Source: Litoribrevibacter euphylliae (GTDB lineage Bacteria > Pseudomonadota > Gammaproteobacteria > Pseudomonadales > Litoribrevibacteraceae). Taken from it: a stretch of DNA of 64,000 bases. Below the pieces are notes generated by a model that was not told where the DNA came from, searched no databases, and was given only the letters and a program-made list of their open reading frames with translations. Location of the stretch: the NCBI RefSeq assembly GCF_042646085.1, contig NZ_JBHRSZ010000001.1, forward strand, positions 1 to 64,000. Direction: 5' to 3'. Positions 56,501-64,000 of this stretch are shown here, one piece after another; position 1 is the stretch's first letter; every line of letters begins with the position of its first letter. A program made the translations under genes and the position numbers.

Positions 56501-59500
56501 CCAATGGTGATGACATCGTCTCATACCAGGTTTATCAATCATCTGCTGCATTTACCGAGAAAGCGTCCGCTCAACATATAGCTAATTTACCTGCCACTGT
56601 GAAAACTTACACGGTTAATGGTCTTACTCGTGGAGAGAACTATTACTTCGCAGTAGCGCCGGTAGACAGTACAGGTAATAGCCCGAGTACGTTGGTTTCT
56701 TATGTTGCAACACCAACGGATACGGTCGCCCCAGCTGCAATTTCTGGTATACAGATTACGTCTGAAGCTGACTCAGTAACCGTAGCTTGGTCTGCTAATA
56801 CGGATGAGGATTTAAGCCATTACCGTATTTACCAGGACGGCCAGTTACTTCAGGACAATGTCGCCCCAACAACGTTAAGTCATACCTTTACCGGTTGGAG
56901 CCAAGCGGAAAGTCATCTGGTTTCTTTGTCTGCGGTTGATACCTCAGAGAATGAGAGTATTAAGACAAGCAATACCTTAGTTACCTGGTTAGCAAATCCT
57001 GCTGGTATTTCAACCGAAGCTCAAAGTGGCAAAGTGGATTTATCTTGGAATAACACTCAACCCTCGCTGACAAGCAGACAGTTGATATTTGTTAGTGATA
57101 CGAATTTCACTGATGTTACTGGCATGCAGCCTAAGTTGCGTGTTTCTAAGAGTGCAAGCCAAGTGGGTGTCGCTGGTTTAACCAATGATCAAGATTACTA
57201 CTTTGCTGTGGTTTCTGAGAACATTAATGGTGGCTTCAACCCATCAGTAACAACGGTAATGGCTACACCAGAAGCCGATACCAGTGGCCCTGTCATTAAT
57301 GGTGTGAGTTTTGGTGGATTGGTTATATCAGATTTGTCTGTTTTGTCTGAATTATCCAACTTTACTGTGTCCGCTTCAGATCCATCAGGCATTTCTCATG
57401 TCGAGTTTTATATTGATGGCCAGCTCGTCGGCACTAGCTATAACGGTAATTCAGGTTTTTCTCAACATTGGGACTTGTTATCCGTTGCTGATGGCCAATA
57501 TCAGTTGAAAATTAAAGTCTTTGACACTGTAGATAATGTTACTGAAGAGACATTAACGCTTAATGTTCAGCTATCAGCACCTGCTGCGCCTTCTCTTGTT
57601 GCACCGATAAAAACAGTGACGAATAAGGTGGAATATTCCCTAACTGTTAATGTGCTGAATAACACGCAAATAATGGCTGTTGTAAACGGTGAAGAACAGG
57701 GCGATTGGTTGGATGTCGCCTCCTCTCAGATGCAATTGCCAGTGACTCTTTCGGAAGGTGAAAATACCATCCAGGCCAAGGTTCGGTTCCAGGGCAGACA
57801 TACAGAAAGTACGTTATCAAATACTGTGGTTGTTTCTTTGGATACCAGCTTGCCTGAGCGCCCTACCACCCTGAACGCGCTTTCGAAAGTAGATGGTCGC
57901 ATTGCGCTTTCATGGAATAAGCCAAACGACGAGCATGTAAAAGGGTTCAATATATACCGCAGTACTCAAGAGATTGATCAATCGCTGGCGGGTGCAGAAA
58001 AAATCAACGCTGAACTTTATCTGTTCACTTCTTATGAAGATACGCTTGAGATAGATGGTGATTACTATTATCGGGTTGTTGCGGTTAATGATGCAGAGAC
58101 TGAAAGTTTACCTTCAGATCAAGCATCAGCGGTAGCGGACAGTTTGGGGCCGATTGCAAACCTTGTTGGCTACGTGCCTCAAGGTCAATATGACGAAGTA
58201 AATAACATCTTTGGTCGAGGGATGGTCGAAGTTTCAATTCGCTTTAACGAAGTACTTCGTAATGATCCGTTCTTTGCTATGACTCCGGAAGGAGGGACAC
58301 CAACGTCGATAGAATTGAACAAAGACTATAACGACGATTTGCTTTACACCGGTACTTTTGAAATCACAGAGGCAATGCTAACAGGTAAAGTGTGGGCCGT
58401 ATTATCTGCTCATGATGAGATAGGTAATCGTGGTTCTGATATTACTGAAGGACAATACATCACGGTAGATAGCCAAGGGCCTGAAGTGATTAATTTGGCC
58501 ATAAACCCGACTTCACCCATCGATAATGAAGGTACGCCTGAGTTAACCGTGGTATTGGATACGAACGATTTCGTGGCTGAAGGTTCGATTCCTGTATTGG
58601 TTCCTGAAGTGAGTAGCCCGAATGGTTACCTGACCGTGGCTGGTTTAGATGATGGCATTAGTCTTAGTTTGGTAAATAACTCTGCGCATGGCCAAACTTG
58701 GCAGGGGCAGTTTACTTTGCCTGCTGATGTAGGGTTAGACGAGAACGGTCAACCGAATGTTGAGTCTTTACGCTTTAACTACCAGGCAGCAGACGCGCTT
58801 GGAAATGAATCGACACGCATCAGAGCGTCCAATTATTTCCAGGTGTATCAAGGTGATTTGCCACCGTTAGCGACGCCAACTCAGTTGTATGCCAAGGCAC
58901 TGCCAAACGCTCAAGTTGAGTTATCTTGGCAGCCAGTTGAGTACGCCGCCGCATACCTGATTTATCGTAAAGCTGAAAACGAGTTTGAGTTTACTCAAGT
59001 TGCTCGAACTGAGGCACCGGATACTACGGGTAATCAAACAATTACCTGGATTGACGGAATAGAAAACCCGTTAAACGAAGGTCTTTATGAATACTCGGTC
59101 GCGTCCGTGCGCCTCCATGATGGCGAAGAAAGCGTAAGTGCCAGAAGCGAATCGGTTTCTGTGATTGCAGATGCCACAGCGCCAAGTGCACCTACCAACT
59201 TGGTATTGACGCTTGCCGGTAATGGTATTGCTGCGCAGTGGATTGCGCCAACCGGAGAGACTCAAACAGGACAGTTGCGCTATGAACTTTATCGTCTTGC
59301 TATCGGGCAAGGTGATGCGGTTGATCTTACTGGTGTTGAACCCATTCAAACTGGATTGAGGTCGACTGAGACTCTTGATCCGAGCCCGTCAGAGGATGCT
59401 CATACCTATGTTGTGGTTGCCAAAGACGCAGCGGGTAATGCTTCTCTGCCTTCAAGTGCGGTGTACCTTAACTTTGATCTACTACCCGTAACAGAGCTTG

Positions 59501-62475
59501 AAATAGAAATGGTTGAAGCGAATGCTCCGGTTATTCGCTGGCAGCATTCCGGCAGTACGATTGAAGGGTTTAATGTCTTTAAGGGAGTTGAAGGTTCTGA
59601 GCAGCCTTTAAATACGTCACTAATAACGGATACCTCGTGGCAAGATGAAACCTATCCTGTACTGCCTGAAAGTGGTGCACCATCAGAAACTACTTACAGC
59701 GTAATCGCCAAGGATAGTAACGGGGCCGAGAGTGCAGCGCATTACCTTACCTTACCTGCGCTATCGGCAAACCTGTCGGACAGCAATGAGTTAACCAGTG
59801 ACGGGCAGTTACTTCTGAAGCGGGGTGTAATGAATAGGGTGATCTACCGAGTGGATAATCAAGGTTCAACAGAGGCCAAATCTATTCGCTTGTTCGTGAC
59901 CATTGATGGTGAGCAAACATCCTGGGTTCATCAGTCGGAATATGTAGATGTCCCTGCACAAGGTTTTGCGGAAGTGCCTGTGGTGATTGGTGGTTATGCT
60001 GAATTACAGACAGCGGTCGAGTTAACCAGTCGTATAGAGCAAAGCCCATTCCCTGGCGAGAAGATTCGCATTATTCAAAAACAGCACGCTTTGGTGGCAG
60101 AAGATGCGTTCTTGATCGAACTTAAAACGAAGGACTTTACCAAAGGTGGTACCGGCCAAGTTAAGTTCTCAATTCGAAACCATACGGATGTTGAAGTGGA
60201 ACTGCTTACAGCGCAAAACAACGGAAAGGATGCGTCTTCTGAAGCCCGTTTTGTGATAGAGGATTTAGAAGGCAACATTCTTCTGAAACAACCACTGCAC
60301 ATGGTTGTGGGGAATGTGATTAACACGGCTAATGGTTATACCGTGGTCAGAGTTCCAGCCTCAGAAACCTATGAATCAGAGTGGATTGAGCTACCTGTTT
60401 CGGTATCCAGCCTGGATCAGGTGCGAGTACGTTTTGAAGTAGATCAATTCCGTTATCACTCTGGCCAGATCGATGCTGTTGCCATTGCGGGCACACAGGC
60501 CACGACGTTGGCATCGATGGGGGAAACCGCTTATTACGCGACATTGTCAGTTGGTAAGTATGTGGATGAAGACACATCTGTAACACCGATCGATAATACT
60601 ACGCTATTCCCTGGTGATATTATCGAACTATCCGGTCAAGCGATCAGTCGAGAGACGTCTCAAACGATCCCGTTTGTGCCAGTAAAATTACTGTTTAGAG
60701 TCCGTGGTTTTGACAAAGAAATTGAAGTAACTACCGATGCAGAAGGTAACTTTAGTTTCCTATATCCGTTGTCTAAACAACGCACTGGTACACACACTTT
60801 AGCTGCATTACACCCATCTATTCTAGAGAGACCGGATATGGTCAGTTTTACTGTGATGGGGCTGGACTTAAAGCCGGGTACTATGAATGTTCACTTACCG
60901 TACAATTATCCGGGCCAAGTACCTTTCGAGATTCAGGCGGGTAAAGATACTGAGTTAGGCAATGTACATTTTGAAATTTATTTCGAAGAAGGTCAGACCC
61001 TACCAGAAGGCTTGCAAGTAACATTACCACAACCTTTAAATGTAACATCAGAACAAAAAGCAGTAATGACAGTTGGTTTAGCTGCAACCAATGCGGTGGC
61101 TGAACAAGGGCAGGTTTTGATGATGGTACATGCTGATGAATCTTCTACGCCTATCGGTTATATCACGTTGAATTACAAGTTCTCAGAAGCGGCGCCTAGC
61201 TTGGTTGCTGATAAACAATACCTTGAAACAGGAACCTCTCGCGGCGTCAGCATCTCCGAAACCGTGACCTTAAAGAACCAGGGGTTAAGCGATATTTCTG
61301 ATCTGGTATTAACGCTGGAAACACCGGATAAGCAAGCTGCACCGAGCTGGTTATACGTCGCAAGTGATCGTGCGCCAGGTCAACTCAAGGTAGGGGAAAG
61401 TCTCAACGTTGATTTAGTGTTTAATCCAAGTAATTCAGTGGCAGAGGCAATTCATGAGTTTCGTTTGGTGGCGTCTTCTGAGACTAACAACCTGAGATTT
61501 GAACATCCTGTGTATGTTGCAGTGACTCAATCGGGTACAGGGAGCATGGCTTTCCATGTCGCAGATATCTATACCGCCACGTTGGACGAAAATAATCAGC
61601 CAATCCCAGGTTTGGCAGGCGCCAAAATCAAGCTTCAAAATGAATTGGTGTTGAACGAGGTCTACGAAGCAACGACCAACGAATACGGTGAGGCACTGTT
61701 CGAAGAAATTCCGGCGGGTCGTTACATCTATCGTGCAATGGCGTTCGACCATAACTCGGCGACTAATCGCATTTGGGTTCGGGCCGGAGTTACCAGCAGT
61801 GAGTCTATTTTCTTGGCCAATCAATTGGTAACGGTGGAATTCTCCGTTAAAGAAATTGTTTTGGAAGATAGATATGAAATTAACATAGAGCCGACGTTTG
61901 AAACTAAGGTACCTGCGCCTGTAGTCGTGGTAGAACCTATGTCTGTGAACCTCCCCGTAATGAAGAAGGGAGAGGTGTATCAAGGAGAACTAACCTATAC
62001 CAATCATGGCTTAATTCGAGCCATTGATGTCAATGAAGATCTTCCTAAAGGTGATAACTTTGCCCGTTTTGAATTTCTATCAGAAGTACCTGACAGTATT
62101 GAGCCGGGTGAGGTAGTAGTTGTTCCATACCGTATTCAGGCATTGCAGGACTTTGATCAAACCAGCTTGGAGATTGGTTCTGGTGGTGCTACATGTGGCC
62201 CTCGAGACTATGACGGTAAGGTTTCTTATAAGGGAGAATGTCCGAGTGGTTTCTCTATCTCTGGCAGTGCCGCCACTGCCTGGGCTGCTAGTGTCGATGA
62301 TCCAAAGTGCCGAGGTATTTCCGGGGGTGACGGTATACCTAACCCTATAGGCAGAGGGGGGGATGGAGACAACAGCATTTCTGGTGGTAACTCTAAATCA
62401 TTTAGAATTTTAGGTGGGGGCTGTAGTTCCGACGATGACGACGATGATGACGATGATAAAGATGATTGTAACTAG
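50587..62475 (+). CDS. giant secreted Gly-rich / FN3 / Ig repeat protein
   Basis: A 3962-residue surface or secreted protein with signal peptide (LIALLTFCLSLSSAWG). Residues about 100-1560 hold five glycine-rich beta-type units (GGSHGGRGG, YIGGGSGGSVWLDVG and GSGGGGGRIAVYFD motifs), three of them copies with 909-base periodicity. Two Ig-like domains follow units 4 and 5, each ending in an Asp-rich calcium-like loop (MDQDGDTTPGEA, MDQNGNGVSGEA). Then come Big-type domains, FN3 domains (about 1950-2220, 2420-2510, 2760-3050), a CARDB-like segment (about 3060-3200), CnaB/carboxypeptidase-regulatory-like domains (about 3340-3420, 3655-3740), and a Cys-containing C-terminus closing with nine consecutive Asp, KDD and CN. 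No autotransporter barrel or LPXTG-like signal is visible. It precedes an RHS gene. Confidence 0.85.
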   Translation: MELGLNMNVRTSQDVHTLFSGWVQGLIALLTFCLSLSSAWGETITISESTTILAQDDSYDGSDLIIDGATLTIQGEHNFNSLSLINSSVIKHQQGASDKLVLNVVAEFSISSNSSINLNGLGLGYTEDAGYQTGGSHGGRGGFFIDDVSTSEIGSFAQPASFGMGGRGTEGTNNTSYGGGAVKIKAGTLTLNGRIFANGNYTGSYIGGGSGGSVWLDVGTLSGSGFVYAQGSRAQAYGSGGGGGRIAVYFDANDGFDLSNLSTQGGSGQHAGSKHGGVGSIYVVDRSQNTKQLLYRGASSSTTYQATTIDAAGDITELKIQSAHVEFPKGQILGAIIVNTDHSRIALTPELEVQGATLNLHNRSVLSYTDLDTVESPKHWKFLSLTENSSIQSPRAKNASSHTLSISADDITIDSTSSINLNGLGLGYTEDAGYQTGGSHGGRGGFFIDDVSTSEIGSFAQPTSFGLGGRGREGDSKTNYGGGAVKIVAGRLTLDGQILANGVSTNTYIGGGSGGSIWLDVGTLSGVGRVYAQGGSARSYGSGGGGGRIAVYFDENDGFDLSKLYALGGSGVHTGSKHGGVGSIYLADRGNNTKQLLYRGSSSSTSYQSTSIDAAGDITEIAIQSAHVEFPKGQILGAIIVNTDHSRIALTPELEVQGATLNLHNRSVLSYTDLDTVESPKHWKFLSLTENSSIQSPRAKNASSHTLSISADDITIDSSSRIDVSGLGLGYAEDAGYQTGGSHGGRGGFFNSNNSVSESGNFAQPTSFGLGGRGRESDSKTNYGGGAVKIVAGRLTLDGQILANGVSSNTYIGGGSGGSIWLDVGTLSGVGRVYAQGGSARSYGSGGGGGRIAVYFDENNGFDLSKLYALGGSGVHTGSKHGGVGSIYLADRGNNTKQLLYRGSSSSTSYQSTSIDAEGDFSELIINTALTAFPSNQRINLKVIQLIDSHVTLPSEAQVQSSDLILDSGSILNVSNLTNSQQQQYWNSVDLKGNSKITHGVPVSSNTKGIDWSIDSLIVSTGSSIDASAAGLPFVQGTGKQAGGSFGGKGGHFTVAEPSLPAFGEEARPDSFGLGGRDRDSDGSLGGGQLKLVVNDLTLDGSLKANGQYPSSSYIGGGSGGSVWVIAKNINGSGFIQAHGGNARGYGGGGSGGRVALYYQNNSGFNLDKITTAGGTGVHGATSGEDGTVFINQAQEAVRIVGSRPYNGELLLAPITFIDVGFHGAIDSASFGLEDIRLNASSGPIMFDSIEDLGNNEYRLHLKAPLSNADTYRLEIGPDVLTTSGVPMDQDGDTTPGEASDDVYRVTFDLENADEVIDSDITIDTSDPSYKDKILLVQDAVVTVTGDYQFKEMRLTGDAVLTSAPAIDASTPVKTLTFDRLTVDSSAMVDVTGLGLPPTDSVVGLAGGSYGGLGTVDASDSTAQTNPTFGSEHNPADYGIGGRSNSVDKYSVGGGALKLVVEKLQLEGAILANGGQAQSDTSGASGGSLWIEANTVSGSGVITANGSTGNNLTAHGGGGRVALYYQSLDQFDLASQIQAKGGNQTAETEGTVYSSRIEVPTAVKALNISEYTNQELNELTVEFINAIKPESFDLSDVALVDENSSEIQIVEITQVNPVLFKLHLPYVLPEGEYSLSIGPEIEAVSGDSMDQNGNGVSGEAEDVFKFTFNVDSTAPLATSIDSHTANQTIYIADTKVTLSGVRSEDSSIWINDREVIAHGSASWTLSDFALIEGTNQLEIVTRDLAGNASEAITLTLVSDVKAPKVLSVVPSNHSNTPTSQVTISFEELHLDESALELVLKRFGIAVNGSTSIDSAKAEIYFESGTELTEGEYQLELSLVDLAGNTLSAEAYTFVLDFTKPSSLTVNAHPSSVNTPYFAFEGNGLSANEPSLWINGIQALSQEQNAWSHQVSLVPGVNVFKFQSQDLAGNLSDEVIATITFDDTAPGVPVLTITNQGNGSQVGLSWEDYDVVANGDDIVSYQVYQSSAAFTEKASAQHIANLPATVKTYTVNGLTRGENYYFAVAPVDSTGNSPSTLVSYVATPTDTVAPAAISGIQITSEADSVTVAWSANTDEDLSHYRIYQDGQLLQDNVAPTTLSHTFTGWSQAESHLVSLSAVDTSENESIKTSNTLVTWLANPAGISTEAQSGKVDLSWNNTQPSLTSRQLIFVSDTNFTDVTGMQPKLRVSKSASQVGVAGLTNDQDYYFAVVSENINGGFNPSVTTVMATPEADTSGPVINGVSFGGLVISDLSVLSELSNFTVSASDPSGISHVEFYIDGQLVGTSYNGNSGFSQHWDLLSVADGQYQLKIKVFDTVDNVTEETLTLNVQLSAPAAPSLVAPIKTVTNKVEYSLTVNVLNNTQIMAVVNGEEQGDWLDVASSQMQLPVTLSEGENTIQAKVRFQGRHTESTLSNTVVVSLDTSLPERPTTLNALSKVDGRIALSWNKPNDEHVKGFNIYRSTQEIDQSLAGAEKINAELYLFTSYEDTLEIDGDYYYRVVAVNDAETESLPSDQASAVADSLGPIANLVGYVPQGQYDEVNNIFGRGMVEVSIRFNEVLRNDPFFAMTPEGGTPTSIELNKDYNDDLLYTGTFEITEAMLTGKVWAVLSAHDEIGNRGSDITEGQYITVDSQGPEVINLAINPTSPIDNEGTPELTVVLDTNDFVAEGSIPVLVPEVSSPNGYLTVAGLDDGISLSLVNNSAHGQTWQGQFTLPADVGLDENGQPNVESLRFNYQAADALGNESTRIRASNYFQVYQGDLPPLATPTQLYAKALPNAQVELSWQPVEYAAAYLIYRKAENEFEFTQVARTEAPDTTGNQTITWIDGIENPLNEGLYEYSVASVRLHDGEESVSARSESVSVIADATAPSAPTNLVLTLAGNGIAAQWIAPTGETQTGQLRYELYRLAIGQGDAVDLTGVEPIQTGLRSTETLDPSPSEDAHTYVVVAKDAAGNASLPSSAVYLNFDLLPVTELEIEMVEANAPVIRWQHSGSTIEGFNVFKGVEGSEQPLNTSLITDTSWQDETYPVLPESGAPSETTYSVIAKDSNGAESAAHYLTLPALSANLSDSNELTSDGQLLLKRGVMNRVIYRVDNQGSTEAKSIRLFVTIDGEQTSWVHQSEYVDVPAQGFAEVPVVIGGYAELQTAVELTSRIEQSPFPGEKIRIIQKQHALVAEDAFLIELKTKDFTKGGTGQVKFSIRNHTDVEVELLTAQNNGKDASSEARFVIEDLEGNILLKQPLHMVVGNVINTANGYTVVRVPASETYESEWIELPVSVSSLDQVRVRFEVDQFRYHSGQIDAVAIAGTQATTLASMGETAYYATLSVGKYVDEDTSVTPIDNTTLFPGDIIELSGQAISRETSQTIPFVPVKLLFRVRGFDKEIEVTTDAEGNFSFLYPLSKQRTGTHTLAALHPSILERPDMVSFTVMGLDLKPGTMNVHLPYNYPGQVPFEIQAGKDTELGNVHFEIYFEEGQTLPEGLQVTLPQPLNVTSEQKAVMTVGLAATNAVAEQGQVLMMVHADESSTPIGYITLNYKFSEAAPSLVADKQYLETGTSRGVSISETVTLKNQGLSDISDLVLTLETPDKQAAPSWLYVASDRAPGQLKVGESLNVDLVFNPSNSVAEAIHEFRLVASSETNNLRFEHPVYVAVTQSGTGSMAFHVADIYTATLDENNQPIPGLAGAKIKLQNELVLNEVYEATTNEYGEALFEEIPAGRYIYRAMAFDHNSATNRIWVRAGVTSSESIFLANQLVTVEFSVKEIVLEDRYEINIEPTFETKVPAPVVVVEPMSVNLPVMKKGEVYQGELTYTNHGLIRAIDVNEDLPKGDNFARFEFLSEVPDSIEPGEVVVVPYRIQALQDFDQTSLEIGSGGATCGPRDYDGKVSYKGECPSGFSISGSAATAWAASVDDPKCRGISGGDGIPNPIGRGGDGDNSISGGNSKSFRILGGGCSSDDDDDDDDDKDDCN
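50961..53336 (+). repeat. 909-base tandem repeat inside the giant gene
   Basis: Three consecutive units share 909-base spacing (303 codons). Bases 51556-51803 recur without mismatch at 52465-52712 (248 bases). Bases 51961-52427 recur with few changes at 52870-53336. The TACAGAAGAC block at 50961 recurs at 51870 and, diverged, near 52779. The near identity implies recent duplication or gene conversion. The repeats are coding and not a CRISPR array. Confidence 0.95.
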
Positions 62476-62486
62476 GGTATTTGGTG

Positions 62487-64000
62487 ATGTGGATAAATAG
62501 CATGAAAAAGTATATGGCACTTTTAATTACGCTAGTCGTATCTTTCTTGTCCTTGTCGAGTGTTAAGACAGTATTTGCTTCTGATAATTTCGAAGAAGTG
62601 GATTTGTATTTTGAAGTACCAGGGGCCACGTTGCCTTTCACCCGGAAATTGACAAAAGGTGGGAACTGGTTATTTCAAGAGGATTGGTTCTATCCCAAGT
62701 TAAAGCAGTTTAATTATGAAGCTGAAGGGAAAGTATCTGGATCAAGTAGTGGCGGGACATATTCCGCTATGCGCTATCAAGGCTCTATTTCTTATGGTGA
62801 CATTTTTATACAAGGGTTCAGTTGTCAAACTTCTGTTCATAGACCATCAACGGGGAACATATGGAGGCCAAATGCTAAAGCCCAATATACAAATACCTGC
62901 CCTGGAAAAATTAAGAATAGAGTTTCTTACTTTGAAGGACCAGGCATTAAAGGGAAGTATAAGGGAAGCGCTTTAGATTATTCTGCTGATGATGTTCTTG
63001 GCTTCCAATTGAGAAACTCATTTTCGGCAATTGGTGAGTTCTATAATTACGAATCGTCAATTGAATATAGTAACGTAGATAGTTTTAAGTTCAGAATTCA
63101 AGATGGAGAGTGGTTAACATATCATAAAAACGGCCTACAAGAGACATTACAAGACGATCAGGGGACGGTGTATTTAACCATTAATCATATTGATATAGGT
63201 GAGACTAATTCAGCTATCAGTAGAGTAACCAATCGTCGTGGACAAAGCGTCCATTATGAATACTCCAATGGTAATTTAACCAAAATCACCAAACCCAATG
63301 GTGAGGTTTGGACATATCAATACGAACCAGTCCCTGTTGCAGAAGAAGTTGAGGTTAAACCTCAAGATCGCCTAGTTAAAATTATTGATGCTAAAGGTAA
63401 TGAAACTACCTTTACTTACGGCTTGGATCGTTGGAACTCTTATACCACCTCAGAAGGGGAAGGATACCGACTGGAAGTGCGTTCATTAGTTGATAATGAA
63501 GGTAAACCAACAGAGCACATCAAAGAAAAGATTCATCACGATGGAAGAGTCTTTTCTCGATTCTATGATGACTACAAAGGTCAATTAGGGCCGTTAAAAG
63601 AAACAAGGTTAAATGGAGAAAGGGTTTCTAAAACCACAAGATCGTCTGTAGGGGGCAAAGATACCTTTACCCGAGACGATGGATCAACTTATGAGACTTT
63701 AGTTGATGTCAAAACCCAAATAGATGGAAAAAACCGTAAAACCAGGATCTACACTCGTCATCTAGCAAGTTACCCCTATAAAGTTCAATATAATGATGGC
63801 TCAATTGTCGGGTATGAATATTCCAAAGTAGGTCAAATAACCAAAGTTACGTCGGATACTGGTATTACATCATTTCTTTATGATGAGTGGGGAAATACCA
63901 CCAAAATCACTGAGGCTGAAGGCCAGCCGGAACAACGTGTTACCGAGTTTGAATACGATCAATACGGTAATCGCACTGTGGAGCGTTATCTGGGCGATGA
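62487..64000 (+). CDS. exported RHS/YD-repeat protein, 3' end outside the window
   Basis: An open frame from ATG 62487 (AGGG upstream; a second in-frame ATG at 62502) to the window end, at least 504 codons with no stop. A signal peptide (MALLITLVVSFLSLSSVKTVFA) is followed by a roughly 230-residue N-terminal region and then YD-type repeats: VTNRRGQSVHYEYSNGNLTKI, IIDAKGNETTFTYG, FLYDEWGNTTKITEAEG and FEYDQYGNRTVERY. RHS/YD proteins form a hollow beta-cocoon that often encloses a C-terminal toxin; the variable C-terminus and any immunity gene lie beyond 64000. Only 11 bases separate it from the giant gene, so cotranscription is likely. Confidence 0.9.
   Translation, partial: MWINSMKKYMALLITLVVSFLSLSSVKTVFASDNFEEVDLYFEVPGATLPFTRKLTKGGNWLFQEDWFYPKLKQFNYEAEGKVSGSSSGGTYSAMRYQGSISYGDIFIQGFSCQTSVHRPSTGNIWRPNAKAQYTNTCPGKIKNRVSYFEGPGIKGKYKGSALDYSADDVLGFQLRNSFSAIGEFYNYESSIEYSNVDSFKFRIQDGEWLTYHKNGLQETLQDDQGTVYLTINHIDIGETNSAISRVTNRRGQSVHYEYSNGNLTKITKPNGEVWTYQYEPVPVAEEVEVKPQDRLVKIIDAKGNETTFTYGLDRWNSYTTSEGEGYRLEVRSLVDNEGKPTEHIKEKIHHDGRVFSRFYDDYKGQLGPLKETRLNGERVSKTTRSSVGGKDTFTRDDGSTYETLVDVKTQIDGKNRKTRIYTRHLASYPYKVQYNDGSIVGYEYSKVGQITKVTSDTGITSFLYDEWGNTTKITEAEGQPEQRVTEFEYDQYGNRTVERYLGD

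Noticed and set aside
61435..61983. 182-codon minus-strand frame inside the giant gene
   Set aside because: Shadow of the giant repeat protein; composition (His/Arg/Tyr-rich) is typical of antisense reading.

Overview
The window looks like chromosomal DNA of a marine gammaproteobacterium, probably of Oceanospirillales type. This is inferred from moderate GC content, many large sensory kinases, a cyanide-insensitive-type cytochrome bd, an ArsJ-type arsenic operon and TonB iron uptake. No rRNA or tRNA gene was seen and the genus cannot be fixed from sequence alone. The first 45 kb read as ordinary, densely coding chromosome. The last 19 kb are accessory in character.

Layout, 0-15.8 kb: radA; a small periplasmic binding-like protein; an arsR-gapdh-arsJ operon on the minus strand, with a nested palindrome upstream of arsR; a 1476-residue hybrid histidine kinase; an LHPP-like HAD phosphatase; a PAS-GGDEF diguanylate cyclase; a DUF547 protein; and the three-gene AMMECR1/MEMO/radical-SAM set. 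15.9-29.4 kb: a DUF2860 outer-membrane protein, a small exported protein, an ABM-like protein with a YafY/WYL regulator, an SDR reductase, a CrbS/CrbR-like pair (SLC5-type histidine kinase plus LuxR-type response regulator) with a solute-binding lipoprotein between them, and a second hybrid kinase paralogous to the first. 29-34 kb: an iron-uptake group (DUF2218 protein, periplasmic binding protein, TonB receptor, divergent AraC/PchR-type regulator) with a Fur-box-like site in the divergent promoter. 34-40.4 kb: CIO-type cytochrome bd genes with an overlapping 37-codon membrane sORF, divergent from a 7TM histidine kinase and a sigma-54 response regulator. 40.4-45.3 kb: a 1617-residue secreted modular repeat protein.

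From 45.5 kb the character changes. A LexA-box-controlled umuD is followed by umuC cut off after codon 33. At the break begins an AT-rich stretch carrying an XRE regulator, two identical-geometry palindromic operators, a small wHTH-like protein and a DEAH helicase with an in-frame stop just before its Walker A motif. Next comes a co-directional four-gene cluster: a Cys-less rhodanese-like protein, an exported transglutaminase-like protein, a 3962-residue secreted glycine-rich/FN3/Ig protein with a 909-bp internal tandem repeat and a poly-Asp tail, and an exported RHS/YD-repeat protein that runs off the window. The rest of umuC does not reappear before the window ends.

The strongest candidates for something undescribed are the four-gene giant-protein/RHS cluster (49.0-64 kb) and the umuC-disrupting XRE/helicase island (46.1-48.7 kb). 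All functional calls rest on motif reading by eye. No database search was run.
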